This document shows, piece after piece, positions 10,071 to 19,161 of a DNA stretch of 64,000 nt. Under the pieces are notes generated by a model. The model was given only the letters and a program-made list of their open reading frames with translations. It ran no database searches and was not told the DNA's origin. A program made the translations under genes and the position numbers. This DNA comes from Methylobacterium sp. 2A. Its GTDB lineage: Bacteria > Pseudomonadota > Alphaproteobacteria > Rhizobiales > Beijerinckiaceae. The stretch lies in contig NZ_VUOK01000034.1 in assembly GCF_009806555.1 (NCBI RefSeq), positions 182,060 through 246,059 on the forward strand. Direction: 5' to 3'. Position 1 is the stretch's first letter. The number at the start of each line of letters is the position of its first letter.

Positions 10071-11393
10071 ATGGCCGACGTCACCAACCTCCGCTCCCCC
10101 GCCGAGGCCGGCCTGTCGAAGCTGTTCGAGACGGCCCGGAAGAGCTTCGCCAGCGAGACGGCGATCGCCCGCGAGGAGGCGTTCCGCTTCTTCGAGGCGA
10201 CCGGGCTGCCGAGCCGCCGGGTCGAGGCGTTCAAGTATACGGACTTGCGCGCCGCGATCTCCGAAGCCGCGCCGCCTGCCGAGGCGCCGAGCCTCGACGC
10301 GGCCAAGGCAGCCGTTGCGCAAGCGAAGGGTTTTTCAGGCCTCGAGGCCGCGCGCCTGACCTTCGTGAACGGCCATCTCGTCCGCGAATTGTCGGACCTC
10401 GACAAGATCCCGGCCGGCATCTGCGTGGTCCCGCTCAACGATGCGCTGAGCCAGGGTGACGACGCCCTGAAGCAGCTCGCCCCCGTGCCCCAGGCCCGGG
10501 AGAATCCGGTCTATCAGCTCAACACCGCCTTCCTGGCGGACGGTGCAGTCATCCGGGTCGCTCCGGGTGCGAAGCCGGAGCAGCCGATTCACCTGCGCTT
10601 CGTCGGCACCGGCGACACGCCGTTCTCCACGGCGACCCGCGTGCTGGTCCAGCTCGGTGAGGGCGCGGAGCTCAGCCTGCTGGAGAGCCACGAAGGTCCG
10701 GACGGCCTCACCTGCCAGCCGAACGACGCCCTCGACGTGGTGGTCGGCCCCAAGGCCGCCTTCCGGCACGCCCGCCTGAACAAGGAGGGCGATGCCGCCA
10801 TTGCGCTCTCGACCCTGTCGCTGAAGGTCGAGGCCGAGGGTCAGGTCGAGACCGTGAACCTCGTGACCGGGGCCGTGCTGTCGCGGCACCAGATCTACGT
10901 CCACGTCGCGGGCGAAGACACCAACGTCGTGGTCAACGGCGCCGCCATGCTGCGCAAGGGCCAGCTCGCCGACTCGACGCTGCTCGCCGACCACGCTGCG
11001 GTCGGCGGCGTCGGTCGCGAGCAGTTCAAGACGGTGATCGACGGCGACGCCACCGGCGTGTTCCAGGGCAAGATCATCGTCCGTCAGGTCGCGCAGAAGA
11101 CCGACGGCAAGATGAAGTCCGACTGCCTCCTCCTCACCGATGAGGGGCAGATGATGAACAAGCCGGAGCTGGAGATCTTCGCCGACGACGTCGCCTGCGG
11201 CCACGGCGCCACCTGCGGCGCGCCGGACGAGGATCTTCTGTTCTACCTGATGGCCCGCGGCCTGCCGCGTGCGACCGCCGAGAGCCTGCTGGTCCAGGCC
11301 TTCGTGGGCGAGGCGGTGGAAACGGTCACGCATGAGGGCGCGCGTGACGCCCTGATCGGCGAGATCGAGGCTTGGCTGAAGGCGCGGGGCTAG
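10071..11393 (+). CDS. sufD: Fe-S cluster assembly protein SufD
   Basis: A 440-residue SufD, paralogue of SufB and the other core subunit of the SufBC2D scaffold. The N-terminal helical part contains the GLPSRRVEAFKYTDLR motif, the central part is a beta-helix, and the C-terminus contains FADDVACGHGATCGAPDEDLLFYLMARGL, the conserved Cys-His-Gly-Ala region that contacts SufB. It starts four bases after the sufC stop. A large palindromic repeat separates its stop from sufS. Confidence 0.95.
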   Translation: MADVTNLRSPAEAGLSKLFETARKSFASETAIAREEAFRFFEATGLPSRRVEAFKYTDLRAAISEAAPPAEAPSLDAAKAAVAQAKGFSGLEAARLTFVNGHLVRELSDLDKIPAGICVVPLNDALSQGDDALKQLAPVPQARENPVYQLNTAFLADGAVIRVAPGAKPEQPIHLRFVGTGDTPFSTATRVLVQLGEGAELSLLESHEGPDGLTCQPNDALDVVVGPKAAFRHARLNKEGDAAIALSTLSLKVEAEGQVETVNLVTGAVLSRHQIYVHVAGEDTNVVVNGAAMLRKGQLADSTLLADHAAVGGVGREQFKTVIDGDATGVFQGKIIVRQVAQKTDGKMKSDCLLLTDEGQMMNKPELEIFADDVACGHGATCGAPDEDLLFYLMARGLPRATAESLLVQAFVGEAVETVTHEGARDALIGEIEAWLKARG

Positions 11394-11413
11394 CGGCCTT
11401 CATTCGCGACGCA

Positions 11414-11530
11414 CCCTCTCCTCCCCCTTGCGGGGAAGAGACGGAGGTGGGGGTGGTTCAGACGGCACCGGGACGCTCGATCCTGCACCACCCCCACCCC
11501 TAGCCCCTCCCCACAAGGGGGAGGGAATTC
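11414..11530. repeat. palindromic intergenic repeat with arms of about 40 bp
   Basis: The left arm (11414-11457) and the inverted right arm (11486-11530) share blocks such as CTCCCCCTTG-GGGGA and GGTGGGGGTGG. Each arm itself folds into a C-rich/G-rich hairpin. The type is a common palindromic repeat of GC-rich alphaproteobacteria. It sits between sufD and sufS inside an otherwise continuous operon, so it is transcribed and could act as an mRNA stabiliser, processing site or partial terminator. Confidence 0.8.
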
Positions 11531-11569
11531 CGTCCTTCCGCAAGGGGGGCGCTCCGTGAGTGAAAAGCG

Positions 11570-12814
11570 ATGACCGCACCCGTCCTCACCCCCACCTACG
11601 ACGTCGAGGAGATCCGGAAGGATTTCCCGATCCTGGGCCAGCAGGTCTACGGCAAAAAGCTCGTTTACCTCGACAACGCCGCCTCGGCGCAGAAGCCGCG
11701 CCACGTGATCGACGCCATGGTCTCCTGCATGGAGACCGGCTACGCCAACGTCCATCGCGGCCTGCACTATATGGCGAATGCCGCGACCGAGGGCTTCGAG
11801 GGCGCACGCGAGACCACGCGCCAGTTCCTCAACGCCGCCTCGACCGACGAGATCATCTTCACCCGCAACGCCACCGAGGCCTACAACCTCGTGGCCTCGT
11901 CGATGGGCTGGGGCGGGCTGATCGGGGAGGGGGACGAGATCATCCTCTCGATCATGGAGCACCATTCCAACATCGTGCCCTGGCACTTCCTGCGCGAGCG
12001 CCGCGGCGCCGTGATCAAGTGGGCGCCGGTGGACGACGAGGGGAACTTCCTGGTCGAAGAGTACGAGAAGCTGTTCTCAGCCCGCACCAAGATGGTGGCG
12101 ATCACCCACATGTCGAACGTGCTCGGCACGGTGACGCCCGCCGCCGAGATCGTGCGCATCGCCCACGCCCACGGTGTGCCGGTCCTGCTCGACGGTGCCC
12201 AAAGTGCGGTCCACACGCCCGTCGATGTCCGCGCCCTCGATTGCGACTTCTTCGTCTTCACTGGCCACAAGGTCTACGGCCCGACCGGGATCGGCGTGCT
12301 CTACGGCAAGAAGGAATGGCTGGACCGGCTGCCCCCCTATCAGGGCGGCGGCGAGATGATCCGCACCGTGAGCGAGGGTGCGATCACCTACAACGACCCG
12401 CCGCACAAGTTCGAGGCCGGCACCCCGGCGATCATCGAGGCGGTGGGTCTCGGGGCGGCGCTCGAATACATGATGACTCTCGGGCGCGACGCGATCGCCG
12501 CCCACGAGGCGAAGCTCACCGCCTACGCGCAGGAGCGGCTCGGCGCGATGAACGCCCTGCGCCTGATCGGCACGGCGCCGGGCAAGGGCGGCGTGATCGC
12601 GTTCGAGATGAAGGGGGCGCATGCCCACGACATCGCGACCGTGATCGACCGCCAGGGCGTGGCGGTGCGGGCCGGGACCCATTGCGCCATGCCGCTGCTC
12701 AACCGCTTCGGCGTCACCTCGACCTGCCGCGCCTCGTTCGGCCTGTACAACACGACGGCCGAGATCGATGCCCTTGCCGAAGCGCTCGCCAAGGCAGAAA
12801 TGCTGTTCACCTGA
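11570..12814 (+). CDS. sufS: cysteine desulfurase SufS (group II)
   Basis: A 414-residue SufS-type cysteine desulfurase. Markers are YLDNAASAQKPRHVID, HRGLHYMANAAT, the PLP Lys in FTGHKVYGPTGIGVLYGK, the RGG-type segment YQGGGEMI, and the catalytic Cys in RAGTHCAMPLLNRFG. It supplies persulfide sulfur for the SufBCD scaffold, usually with a SufE or SufU partner; neither is present here. The palindromic repeat lies upstream, and sufT follows 50 bp downstream. Confidence 0.95.
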   Translation: MTAPVLTPTYDVEEIRKDFPILGQQVYGKKLVYLDNAASAQKPRHVIDAMVSCMETGYANVHRGLHYMANAATEGFEGARETTRQFLNAASTDEIIFTRNATEAYNLVASSMGWGGLIGEGDEIILSIMEHHSNIVPWHFLRERRGAVIKWAPVDDEGNFLVEEYEKLFSARTKMVAITHMSNVLGTVTPAAEIVRIAHAHGVPVLLDGAQSAVHTPVDVRALDCDFFVFTGHKVYGPTGIGVLYGKKEWLDRLPPYQGGGEMIRTVSEGAITYNDPPHKFEAGTPAIIEAVGLGAALEYMMTLGRDAIAAHEAKLTAYAQERLGAMNALRLIGTAPGKGGVIAFEMKGAHAHDIATVIDRQGVAVRAGTHCAMPLLNRFGVTSTCRASFGLYNTTAEIDALAEALAKAEMLFT

Positions 12815-12864
12815 TACTGGGATGAGGCTGGGCCTGCCCACGCGGGCCTGGGGAGAGTGAAGCG

Positions 12865-13248
12865 ATGACCACCGACGCCACCATCACGGGCGGCATGAAC
12901 GCCCCCGAAGTCGCCGGCGACTCCGCGATCCCGCAGGCAGAGCTGGACCGCCTGACCGATGACATCGTGGCGGCGCTCAAGACCGTCTACGATCCCGAGA
13001 TCCCGGCCGACATCTACGAGCTCGGGCTGATCTACAAGGTCGATATCGGCGACGACCGGAAGGTCGCGATCGACATGACGCTGACGGCCCCGGGCTGCCC
13101 CGTGGCGGGCGAGATGCCCGGCTGGGTCGAGAACGCGGTGAGCGCCGTGCCGGGCGTCCAGTCCTGTTCGGTGACCATGGTGTTCGATCCGCCGTGGGAT
13201 CAGAGCCGCATGTCGGACGAGGCCCGCGTCGCCCTCGACATGTGGTAG
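12865..13248 (+). CDS. sufT: SufT / MIP18-family (DUF59) Fe-S assembly protein
   Basis: A 127-residue DUF59 protein. The block TVYDPEIPADIYELGLIY is the family signature and LTAPGCPVAGEMP carries the conserved Cys. The N-terminal 30 residues are a variable extension. SufT-type proteins assist Fe-S maturation under high demand. It is the last suf gene here: its stop is nine bases from the 3' end of a convergent Uma2 gene, so no A-type carrier (sufA/erpA) follows, unlike many alphaproteobacterial suf operons. Confidence 0.9.
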   Translation: MTTDATITGGMNAPEVAGDSAIPQAELDRLTDDIVAALKTVYDPEIPADIYELGLIYKVDIGDDRKVAIDMTLTAPGCPVAGEMPGWVENAVSAVPGVQSCSVTMVFDPPWDQSRMSDEARVALDMW

Positions 13249-13256
13249 CCGGCAGC

Positions 13257-13844
13257 TCAGGGCGCGCTGCACCCGGGCTCGAAGGCGATTGCCTCATAGA
13301 TGTCGGCGAGTGCGAGGCGCGCGCCGATCACGGGCAGATCGATGATCTCGGTCACAGCCTCATAGGACTCCGCCTCCCAGGCCTCACCCGTGCGGCGGTA
13401 CAGCAGCACGCTCGAAAACCGGGTCTCTACCGGCAGGATGCCGCGTAGGGTCGGGTGCCGCCGGTACTCGTCGAGCTTGCGGAACCGGTCGACGCTGCTG
13501 GTGGACGGTGACAGAACCTCCACCACGAGGCGGGGCGCGCGGCTCTCATAGCTGTCGCGCACGAGTTCGCCGCATTCCACCGTGACATCCGGACGCCGGA
13601 GCGTCGCGCTGCTCGTCCGCAGGGCGATGTCGTCGGTGGTCGGACGGCAGCCCGTGCCCCGGAGCTGCTGATGCAGGGTCGCGATGATGTTGACGGTGAC
13701 CCGATCGTGCTGGGCACTCGCCCCGGTCATCATCTTGACGTGCGGCACCGGCACGCCATCGACGAGCTCGTAGAGCCCGTCCTGACCGAGTTGCCACGCG
13801 AAGAATTCCTCCGGCGTCATGCGCCGCAATGCGGGGTCGGCCAT
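13257..13844 (-). CDS. Uma2 family (DUF820) endonuclease-like protein
   Basis: A 195-residue protein with the Uma2 restriction-endonuclease-like fold. The N-terminal MTPEEFFAW, the strand RRPDVTVECGE and LVVEVLSPSTSSVDRFRKLDEYRR carry the conserved acidic and lysine residues of the PD-(D/E)XK-like core. These proteins are very common in cyanobacteria and some alphaproteobacteria, and their cellular role is unknown. It is convergent with sufT. A second Uma2 gene is present at 19162-19761. Confidence 0.85.
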   Translation of the reverse strand: MADPALRRMTPEEFFAWQLGQDGLYELVDGVPVPHVKMMTGASAQHDRVTVNIIATLHQQLRGTGCRPTTDDIALRTSSATLRRPDVTVECGELVRDSYESRAPRLVVEVLSPSTSSVDRFRKLDEYRRHPTLRGILPVETRFSSVLLYRRTGEAWEAESYEAVTEIIDLPVIGARLALADIYEAIAFEPGCSAP

Positions 13845-14425
13845 GGCTTCGGCTCATCGGCGTCCGATCGTCGGGCTGATGCTCGGGATCGCAGGACGCG
13901 TTCGCGGAACGATATCGTGCCTCGGCCTCGGGACAAGGTTCGATCGCGGCGGGCCGGCCCTCGCTGCGACGGCGCCTGAAGCTCCGCACAGCGGATTGTG
14001 GCGATCTCCGGAGCCGTTAAGGGCGCGCTAACCATGCGGGCGCAGATCGGGACTGGCCGCTGCCGCGCGGTCTCCCCGTCAGAATGCTCGGTGAAATTGG
14101 ATGGCTTCGGGCTACGTGATTGCAGCCTTGCTGGAGGCTGCAGGGCTGATCGGTCTCGCGCTCGCTCTTGTGAAACTCCGGGCCGAACGGGAGGCGAAGG
14201 CCGCCGAGTTGCGGAGTTTTCTCCGGTCCGGCCAGAGCATTTCCACCGCATCCGATACGACCGGCTCACATCGCCGAACCGTCTTCGGATCCCGTGTCAC
14301 CACGATCCCCTATGCGGAAGAGACCGGTCGCGCAGAGCCGGCCTGCGAGTCGGCGGCCCGTGCCGCCCTTCGGCGCGCCATTGCGCGCGGCGGCCAGCGG
14401 TTCCACACCGAACACGCCCTGCCGA
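13845..14425. other. 581-bp intergenic stretch with no convincing gene
   Basis: No strand shows a recognisable protein. An ORF from 14101 to 14439 (+) begins with a hydrophobic segment (MASGYVIAALLEAAGLIGLALALVKLR) but then runs into sequence resembling non-coding repeat (GGCCAGAGCATTTCCACCGC), so only its first 40 residues look protein-like. A TTAA-N7-CTAAC arrangement, close to a CtrA box, occurs at 14017-14032. Confidence 0.5.
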
Positions 14426-14515
14426 TCAGCGCAGGATGATGTCGAGGCCGCTGCCGAAGAGCACGACGGCGCTGAGCGTCAGCATGAACTTCAGATCTTC
14501 GAGACGGGCGCTCAT
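14426..14515 (-). CDS. putative 29-residue membrane peptide
   Basis: Reading on the minus strand from the ATG at 14515, the peptide is MSARLEDLKFM followed by a hydrophobic segment (LTLSAVVLFGSGLDIIL) and a terminal Arg. An AGAGGAAAG purine-rich ribosome-binding site lies about five bases upstream of the ATG, which favours this start over the longer in-frame version from 14632. No family is recognised. Confidence 0.4.
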   Translation of the reverse strand: MSARLEDLKFMLTLSAVVLFGSGLDIILR

Positions 14516-14750
14516 GGTCTTTCCTCTCAGAAGGGCGGCCGCATCGCCGCTTGGCCCACGCATTACCAACGCATTAACGGAATTTCCGCGAGTCCTTTCA
14601 GCTTCCGTTAGGGAGTTACGAGCGCGTTCCATTCAGTAAGGTTAGTCGACCGTTAAGGCCGCGCCCGACCCGTCAAGGCGTTGTACCCTGGCAGACGCGG
14701 CCCGGCGGTGCGGCGGAGCACCGGCGCATTCTCCCAGGGAGATCGGGGCC

Positions 14751-15062
14751 ATGGACCAGGATCGGACCGGCGTCTCCGCCAGGATGGTCGATTGGCTGTT
14801 TCGGGATCGCACCACCGGTGCGCTGACCGTCGCGCAATGGCCCAATCTGCCGCTCTGGCTGTTCGGTGGCCTCTCCCTGGGCGCATGGGCCGCCCGGGTG
14901 AACCCGCCCTTGGCCCAGTGGTTGTCCCTCGGCGCCGACCTTGCTCTCGCGTGGTGGGCCCTCGATGAACTGATCCGGGGGGTGAATCCCTGGCGCAGGT
15001 TCCTCGGGGCGGGAACCCTGATCGGTCTCGCGGCGCTCATCACGCTGCGGCGAGCGGAATGA
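14751..15062 (+). CDS. hypothetical membrane protein
   Basis: A 103-residue protein not assigned to a family. After a polar N-terminus (MDQDRTGVSARMVDWLFRDRTTG) there are about three hydrophobic segments (PLWLFGGLSLGAWAARV, LSLGADLALAWWALDELI, FLGAGTLIGLAALIT). The pattern LPLWLFG...ALAWWALDELIRGVNPWRR resembles small conserved inner-membrane proteins of Methylobacterium and relatives. A weak GGGAGATCGGGGCC purine-rich run precedes the ATG. It is flanked by gaps of more than 200 bp, so it is probably monocistronic. Confidence 0.7.
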   Translation: MDQDRTGVSARMVDWLFRDRTTGALTVAQWPNLPLWLFGGLSLGAWAARVNPPLAQWLSLGADLALAWWALDELIRGVNPWRRFLGAGTLIGLAALITLRRAE

Positions 15063-15281
15063 ACTGATTTTGATTGATCGGCGCCGCGCGCAGTCGGTCG
15101 ATGACTGAATTGTTCGGCCCCGAGGGGTCGGCTCATCCTGCGCGCGGCCCCCATCACCCCAACTCCGCTGTTTTTCGCGGGATTCGACACCTAACGGTAG
15201 GTTGCACCGCCCGCGAATATGTGGATGGTCGCGCCGGGCGTCGGCGCGTGCGTCCGATCGAGGGTTGGTGTTGAACGTATC

Positions 15282-15536
15282 ATGACGGACGCAGGGGTAT
15301 TCGATCCCGGGACCGACACATCCTCCGCCGACGAGCGGGTGCGACTGCTTGGACAGATTGCAGAGGCGTTGCAGATTCCCGTCTCGACCTTCCACGGCAG
15401 GGGGGACGCGAAGGCGATGCCCCGCGGGCCGGCGGCCTCGGAATGCGCGGCGCTCCTGGCGGCCTTCGCGCGGATCGATGACCCGGATCGGCGCAAGGAA
15501 TGCCTCGCGCTCGTCGAGCGGTTCGGCAGCCTGTAA
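15282..15536 (+). CDS. hypothetical protein, possible regulator fragment
   Basis: An 84-residue protein starting at MTDAGVFDPG; an upstream in-frame GTG at 15219 would add 21 residues. It contains LGQIAEALQIPVSTFHGR, which resembles the tail of an Xre-type helix-turn-helix, and ends with a conserved-looking helix LLAAFARIDDPDRRKECLALVERF, a pattern seen at the C-terminus of short alphaproteobacterial Xre regulators. The DNA-binding helix-turn-helix itself is not visible. Function unknown. Confidence 0.55.
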   Translation: MTDAGVFDPGTDTSSADERVRLLGQIAEALQIPVSTFHGRGDAKAMPRGPAASECAALLAAFARIDDPDRRKECLALVERFGSL

Positions 15537-15693
15537 AGGCCCGCATGCCCGGCCGTGCGCCGGCGCACACAGGTTCGGTCCAGACCGGGCGCGCAGCGTG
15601 CTATAGGCCCGTCCCAGCGGCGCCCGTCGCTTACCGTAGCGCAGCCGGTGCTCACCGCCGGCCCGGGCTTGCTCTCGCTCCCTTCAGGCTCTG

Positions 15694-16626
15694 ATGCCGA
15701 TCATATCCATCTCGCAGCTCTCGAAGACCTACACGTCCGGCTTCACGGCCCTGCGCGGCATCGACCTCGCCATCGAGCCCGGGGAGATCTTCGCGCTGCT
15801 CGGCCCGAACGGAGCCGGCAAATCGACCCTGATCAACATCGTCTGCGGCATCGTCACGCCGAGTTCCGGCACGGTCCTGGTCGACGGCCACGACATCGCC
15901 AGGGACTACCGGGCCGCGCGCCGGACCATCGGGCTCGTGCCGCAGGAACTCACCACCGACGCGTTCGAGACGGTGCTGAACACGGTGAGCTTCTCCCGCG
16001 GCCTGTTCGGGCTGCGGCCGGATCCCGGCCATATCGAGCGGATCCTGCGGGCGCTCTCCCTCTGGGACAAGCGCGACAGCCGGCTGATGACCCTCTCGGG
16101 CGGGATGAAGCGCCGGGTGCTGATCGCCAAGGCCCTGTCGCACGAGCCGCGCGTGCTGTTCCTCGACGAGCCGACCGCGGGCGTCGACGTGGAGCTGCGC
16201 CAGGACATGTGGCGCCTCGTGCGCGCTTTGCGCCAGCAGGGCGTCACCGTCATCCTCACCACCCACTACATCGAGGAAGCCGAGGAGATGGCCGACCGCA
16301 TCGGCGTGATCCGCCGGGGCGAGATCATCCTGGTGGAGGAGAAGGCCGCGCTGATGCGCAAGCTCGGGCGCAAGCAGCTCACCCTGCATCTCCAGCAGCC
16401 GATCACGGCGGTTCCGCCGGAGCTCGAGGATTACGGGCTGGCCTTGGCCGGCGACGGGCGCGAGCTGGTCTATACCTACGACACACGGGCCGAGCGCACC
16501 GGCATCACCGGCCTGCTCACCGGGCTCGCCGCTTCGGGCATCCGGTTCAACGACCTCCACACCGAGCAGAGCTCGCTGGAGGACATCTTCGTGGGCCTCG
16601 TGCGCGAGGACGGAGCACGGGCATGA
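15694..16626 (+). CDS. ABC-2 type exporter, ATP-binding protein
   Basis: A 310-residue ABC ATPase with Walker [10 protein letters not shown], signature [15 protein letters not shown], Walker [17 protein letters not shown] and switch His [14 protein letters not shown]. The CcmA/YadG-like C-terminal extension (about 90 residues, ending EDIFVGLV) is typical of ABC-2 exporters for drugs, lipids or polysaccharides. Its TGA overlaps the permease ATG (ATGA), so the two proteins are translated together. The transported substrate is unknown. Confidence 0.92.
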   Translation: MPIISISQLSKTYTSGFTALRGIDLAIEPGEIFALLGPNGAGKSTLINIVCGIVTPSSGTVLVDGHDIARDYRAARRTIGLVPQELTTDAFETVLNTVSFSRGLFGLRPDPGHIERILRALSLWDKRDSRLMTLSGGMKRRVLIAKALSHEPRVLFLDEPTAGVDVELRQDMWRLVRALRQQGVTVILTTHYIEEAEEMADRIGVIRRGEIILVEEKAALMRKLGRKQLTLHLQQPITAVPPELEDYGLALAGDGRELVYTYDTRAERTGITGLLTGLAASGIRFNDLHTEQSSLEDIFVGLVREDGARA

Positions 16627-17402
16627 GCAGCGCCATGACCATGAACTGGCCGGCGGTCCGGGCGATCTACCGGTTCGAGATGGGCCGGTTCTGGCGCACC
16701 GCCGGGCAGAGCATCCTGGCTCCGGTGATCTCGACCACTTTGTACTTCGTGGTGTTCGGCGCCGCGATCGGCTCGCGGGTCTCGGCGGTCGACGGCGTTC
16801 CCTACGGGCTGTTCATCGTGCCCGGGCTGATCATGCTCTCGCTGCTGACCCAGAGCATCTCCAACGCCTCGTTCGGCATCTACTTCCCGCGCTTCGCCGG
16901 CACGATCTACGAGATTCTCTCGGCACCGATCTCGCCCCTGGAGGTGGTGCTGGGCTTCGTCGGCGCGGCGGCCTCCAAGTCGATCCTGATCGGCCTGATC
17001 ATCCTGGCGACCTCGGCTTTGTTCGTGCCGTTGCGGATCGACCATCCCTTCTGGATGATCGGCTTCCTGCTGCTCACCGCCGTGACCTTCAGCCTGTTCG
17101 GCTTCGTGATCGGATTGTGGGCGGACGGGTTCGAGAAGCTGCAGCTCGTCCCGCTCCTCGTGGTCACGCCGCTGACCTTCCTGGGCGGCAGCTTCTACGC
17201 CATCGGCATGCTGCCGCCGTTCTGGCACGCGGTGAGCCTGCTCAACCCGGTCGTGTATCTGATCAGCGGCTTCCGCTGGGCGTTCTTCGGCAAGGCGGAC
17301 GTGAACATCGCGATCAGCCTCGGGATGACCGCGCTGTGTCTCGTGATCTGCCTCGGCCTCGTGACCTACATCTTCCGGACGGGCTACCGGCTGAAGAGCT
17401 GA
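16623..17402 (+). CDS. ABC-2 type exporter, permease protein
   Basis: A 259-residue ABC-2 permease (YadH-like). About six hydrophobic segments are visible, with the conserved block [32 protein letters not shown] near the C-terminus. The ATG at 16623 overlaps the ATPase stop by four bases. A much longer reading in the same frame begins at 15555, but its upstream part is the shadow of the ATPase gene. Together the pair forms a half-size exporter, probably working as a dimer. Confidence 0.92.
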   Translation: MSSAMTMNWPAVRAIYRFEMGRFWRTAGQSILAPVISTTLYFVVFGAAIGSRVSAVDGVPYGLFIVPGLIMLSLLTQSISNASFGIYFPRFAGTIYEILSAPISPLEVVLGFVGAAASKSILIGLIILATSALFVPLRIDHPFWMIGFLLLTAVTFSLFGFVIGLWADGFEKLQLVPLLVVTPLTFLGGSFYAIGMLPPFWHAVSLLNPVVYLISGFRWAFFGKADVNIAISLGMTALCLVICLGLVTYIFRTGYRLKS

Positions 17403-17406
17403 GACC

Positions 17407-18216
17407 TCACGGTTGCGCCGCCAGGAAGGCCAGCACGCCATCCCGGTGCGGCTTGGCGCCGACCGCGGTGGAGTGGTCCTTGCCCTCGATCTCGAGCGCC
17501 CGCGCATCCGGGATCAGGGCGGCGAGCGCCGGCCCGGACCCCGCCACCGTATCGAGAGTCCCGACCGAGACCAGCACCGGCACCTCGATCTGTCCGAGTT
17601 CCGCACGGCTGAGCGTCTGGCGGGAGCCGCGCATGCAGGCGGCGAGCGCCCGCAGATCGCTCCGCGTCTGCTCGGCGAAGATGCGGAAGGCTGCGGCCGT
17701 CGGGTTCGGCGCGGGCGTCCCGGCCGGCGCCTCGAGCGCCTCGGCGATGCCCGAGGGCAGCCCCTTGCCTTCGACGAGGTGCATGCCGAGGCCGCCGATC
17801 AGCGCGGAACGCACCCGGTCGGCGTGATCCAGGGCGATGTGGGCCGTGATCCGCCCGCCCATCGAGTAGCCCATCACGTGGGCGCGCTCGATGCCGAGAT
17901 GGTCGAGCAGCCGGATCGCGTCGCCGGCCATCGCCTCGGAGCTGTAGGCGGCCGGATCGTAAAGCTTCTCGCTCTCACCGTGGCCGCGATTGTCCAGGGC
18001 GATCACCCGGTAGCCGGCCTGGGTCAGCGCCTTCACCCACTGGGTGTTGACCCAGTTGACTGCATGGTTCGACGCGAAGCCGTGGATCAGCAGGATCGGC
18101 TTGCCCGCCGACTGACTGTCCCCTGCCGCCGGCGGGACGTCGATATAGGATATCCGCACACCGTCGGACTTGAAGGATTCCATGCCGGGCAACCCATGCT
18201 CCTCACGCTCCGCCAT
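17407..18216 (-). CDS. alpha/beta hydrolase fold protein
   Basis: A 269-residue alpha/beta hydrolase. The oxyanion-hole block LLIHGFASN, nucleophile S118 (GYSMGG), acid D222 (GTLDTV) and H248 (GKDHST) form a complete triad. LDNRGHGES is typical of the MhpC/esterase group. There is no signal peptide. An internal start at residue 12 (MESFKSDG) is also possible. It is convergent with the ABC-2 exporter, with only four bases between stops. Substrate unknown. Confidence 0.87.
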   Translation of the reverse strand: MAEREEHGLPGMESFKSDGVRISYIDVPPAAGDSQSAGKPILLIHGFASNHAVNWVNTQWVKALTQAGYRVIALDNRGHGESEKLYDPAAYSSEAMAGDAIRLLDHLGIERAHVMGYSMGGRITAHIALDHADRVRSALIGGLGMHLVEGKGLPSGIAEALEAPAGTPAPNPTAAAFRIFAEQTRSDLRALAACMRGSRQTLSRAELGQIEVPVLVSVGTLDTVAGSGPALAALIPDARALEIEGKDHSTAVGAKPHRDGVLAFLAAQP

Positions 18217-18299
18217 CGCTTAGACCACGCGGGCTCGCCGGGGCAACGCATCGCGATTGGCTTGCCCCTTGGGGCATCGGCTGGCAAACCGCGCCGGTC

Positions 18300-19142
18300 A
18301 TGACGGACACGCAGCCCTACGGCACATACGAACCCACCGGTCTGGTGGCGGCGATCACCCGCCGCACGAACCGGATCCCGGCCGGATCCTGGTACGGGCG
18401 GCGCCTCGCCCTGTTCCTGCGCCGGATCGCGATCTCGCAACTCGGGGGCAAGCCCCTCGATGTCACCCGATACGGGGCGCGGATGCGGCTGCACCCGTAC
18501 AACAACAATTGTGAGAAGAAGGTGCTGTTCACGCCGCAATTCTTCGATCCCGAAGAGCGCGCGCTTCTTCAGGAACGCCTGCCGAAGGACTGCGTCTTCC
18601 TCGACATCGGTGCCAATATCGGCGCCTATGCCCTGTGCGTGGCCGCCTTCTCGGGCCCCGCGGCCCGGATCGTTGCGGTGGAACCGCAGCCCGATGTGTT
18701 CAACCGCCTGAGCTACAACATCGCCCAGAACCCGTTCCACACGGTCAAGGCGGTCGCCTGCGCGGTGGCCGACAAGGCCGGCGAGCTGACCCTGTTCATC
18801 GATCCCCGCAACAGGGGCGAATCGAGCCTGCGCATCGTCGGCACCAACGAGGGTGCCCGGATCATCGTCCCGGCCGTGACGCTGATGGATCTGCTGCGCA
18901 GCGAGGGCCTGACGCGGGTGGACGCGGTCAAGCTCGACGTGGAAGGCGCCGAGGACCTGATCCTGGAGCCGTTCCTGCGCGAGGCTCCGGATGCGCTCCT
19001 GCCGCGCATCCTGCTGATCGAGAACGGCACCGGCCAGTGGCAGATCGATCTGCCGAAGCACCTGGAGAGCTATGGCTATCGCGAGATCGCACGCACCCGG
19101 CTGAATTTGATGTTCGAGCGCCCCGCCGTCAGGACGGCGTGA
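18300..19142 (+). CDS. FkbM family methyltransferase
   Basis: A 280-residue SAM-dependent methyltransferase. The SAM-binding motif I is CVFLDIGANIGAYAL, followed by IVAVEPQPDVFNRLSYN (motif II) and VDAVKLDVEGAEDLIL (the FkbM signature with the D-V-E-G-A motif). FkbM proteins O-methylate sugars or polyketides, and in alphaproteobacteria often act on surface glycans. The N-terminal 80 residues are outside the fold. It stands alone between a divergent hydrolase gene and a convergent Uma2 gene, so the acceptor is unknown. Confidence 0.88.
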   Translation: MTDTQPYGTYEPTGLVAAITRRTNRIPAGSWYGRRLALFLRRIAISQLGGKPLDVTRYGARMRLHPYNNNCEKKVLFTPQFFDPEERALLQERLPKDCVFLDIGANIGAYALCVAAFSGPAARIVAVEPQPDVFNRLSYNIAQNPFHTVKAVACAVADKAGELTLFIDPRNRGESSLRIVGTNEGARIIVPAVTLMDLLRSEGLTRVDAVKLDVEGAEDLILEPFLREAPDALLPRILLIENGTGQWQIDLPKHLESYGYREIARTRLNLMFERPAVRTA

Positions 19143-19161
19143 CAGGTCGTGCCGCGGCCGA

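Noticed and set aside
14101..14439. A 112-codon ORF with a hydrophobic start
   Set aside because: After about 40 residues it continues through sequence resembling an intergenic repeat and ends without motifs; kept only as a remark in the intergenic entry.
15555..17402. A 615-codon frame spanning the ABC ATPase and permease
   Set aside because: Only its last 259 codons, from 16623, carry permease sequence; the rest is the ATPase gene read in the wrong frame.
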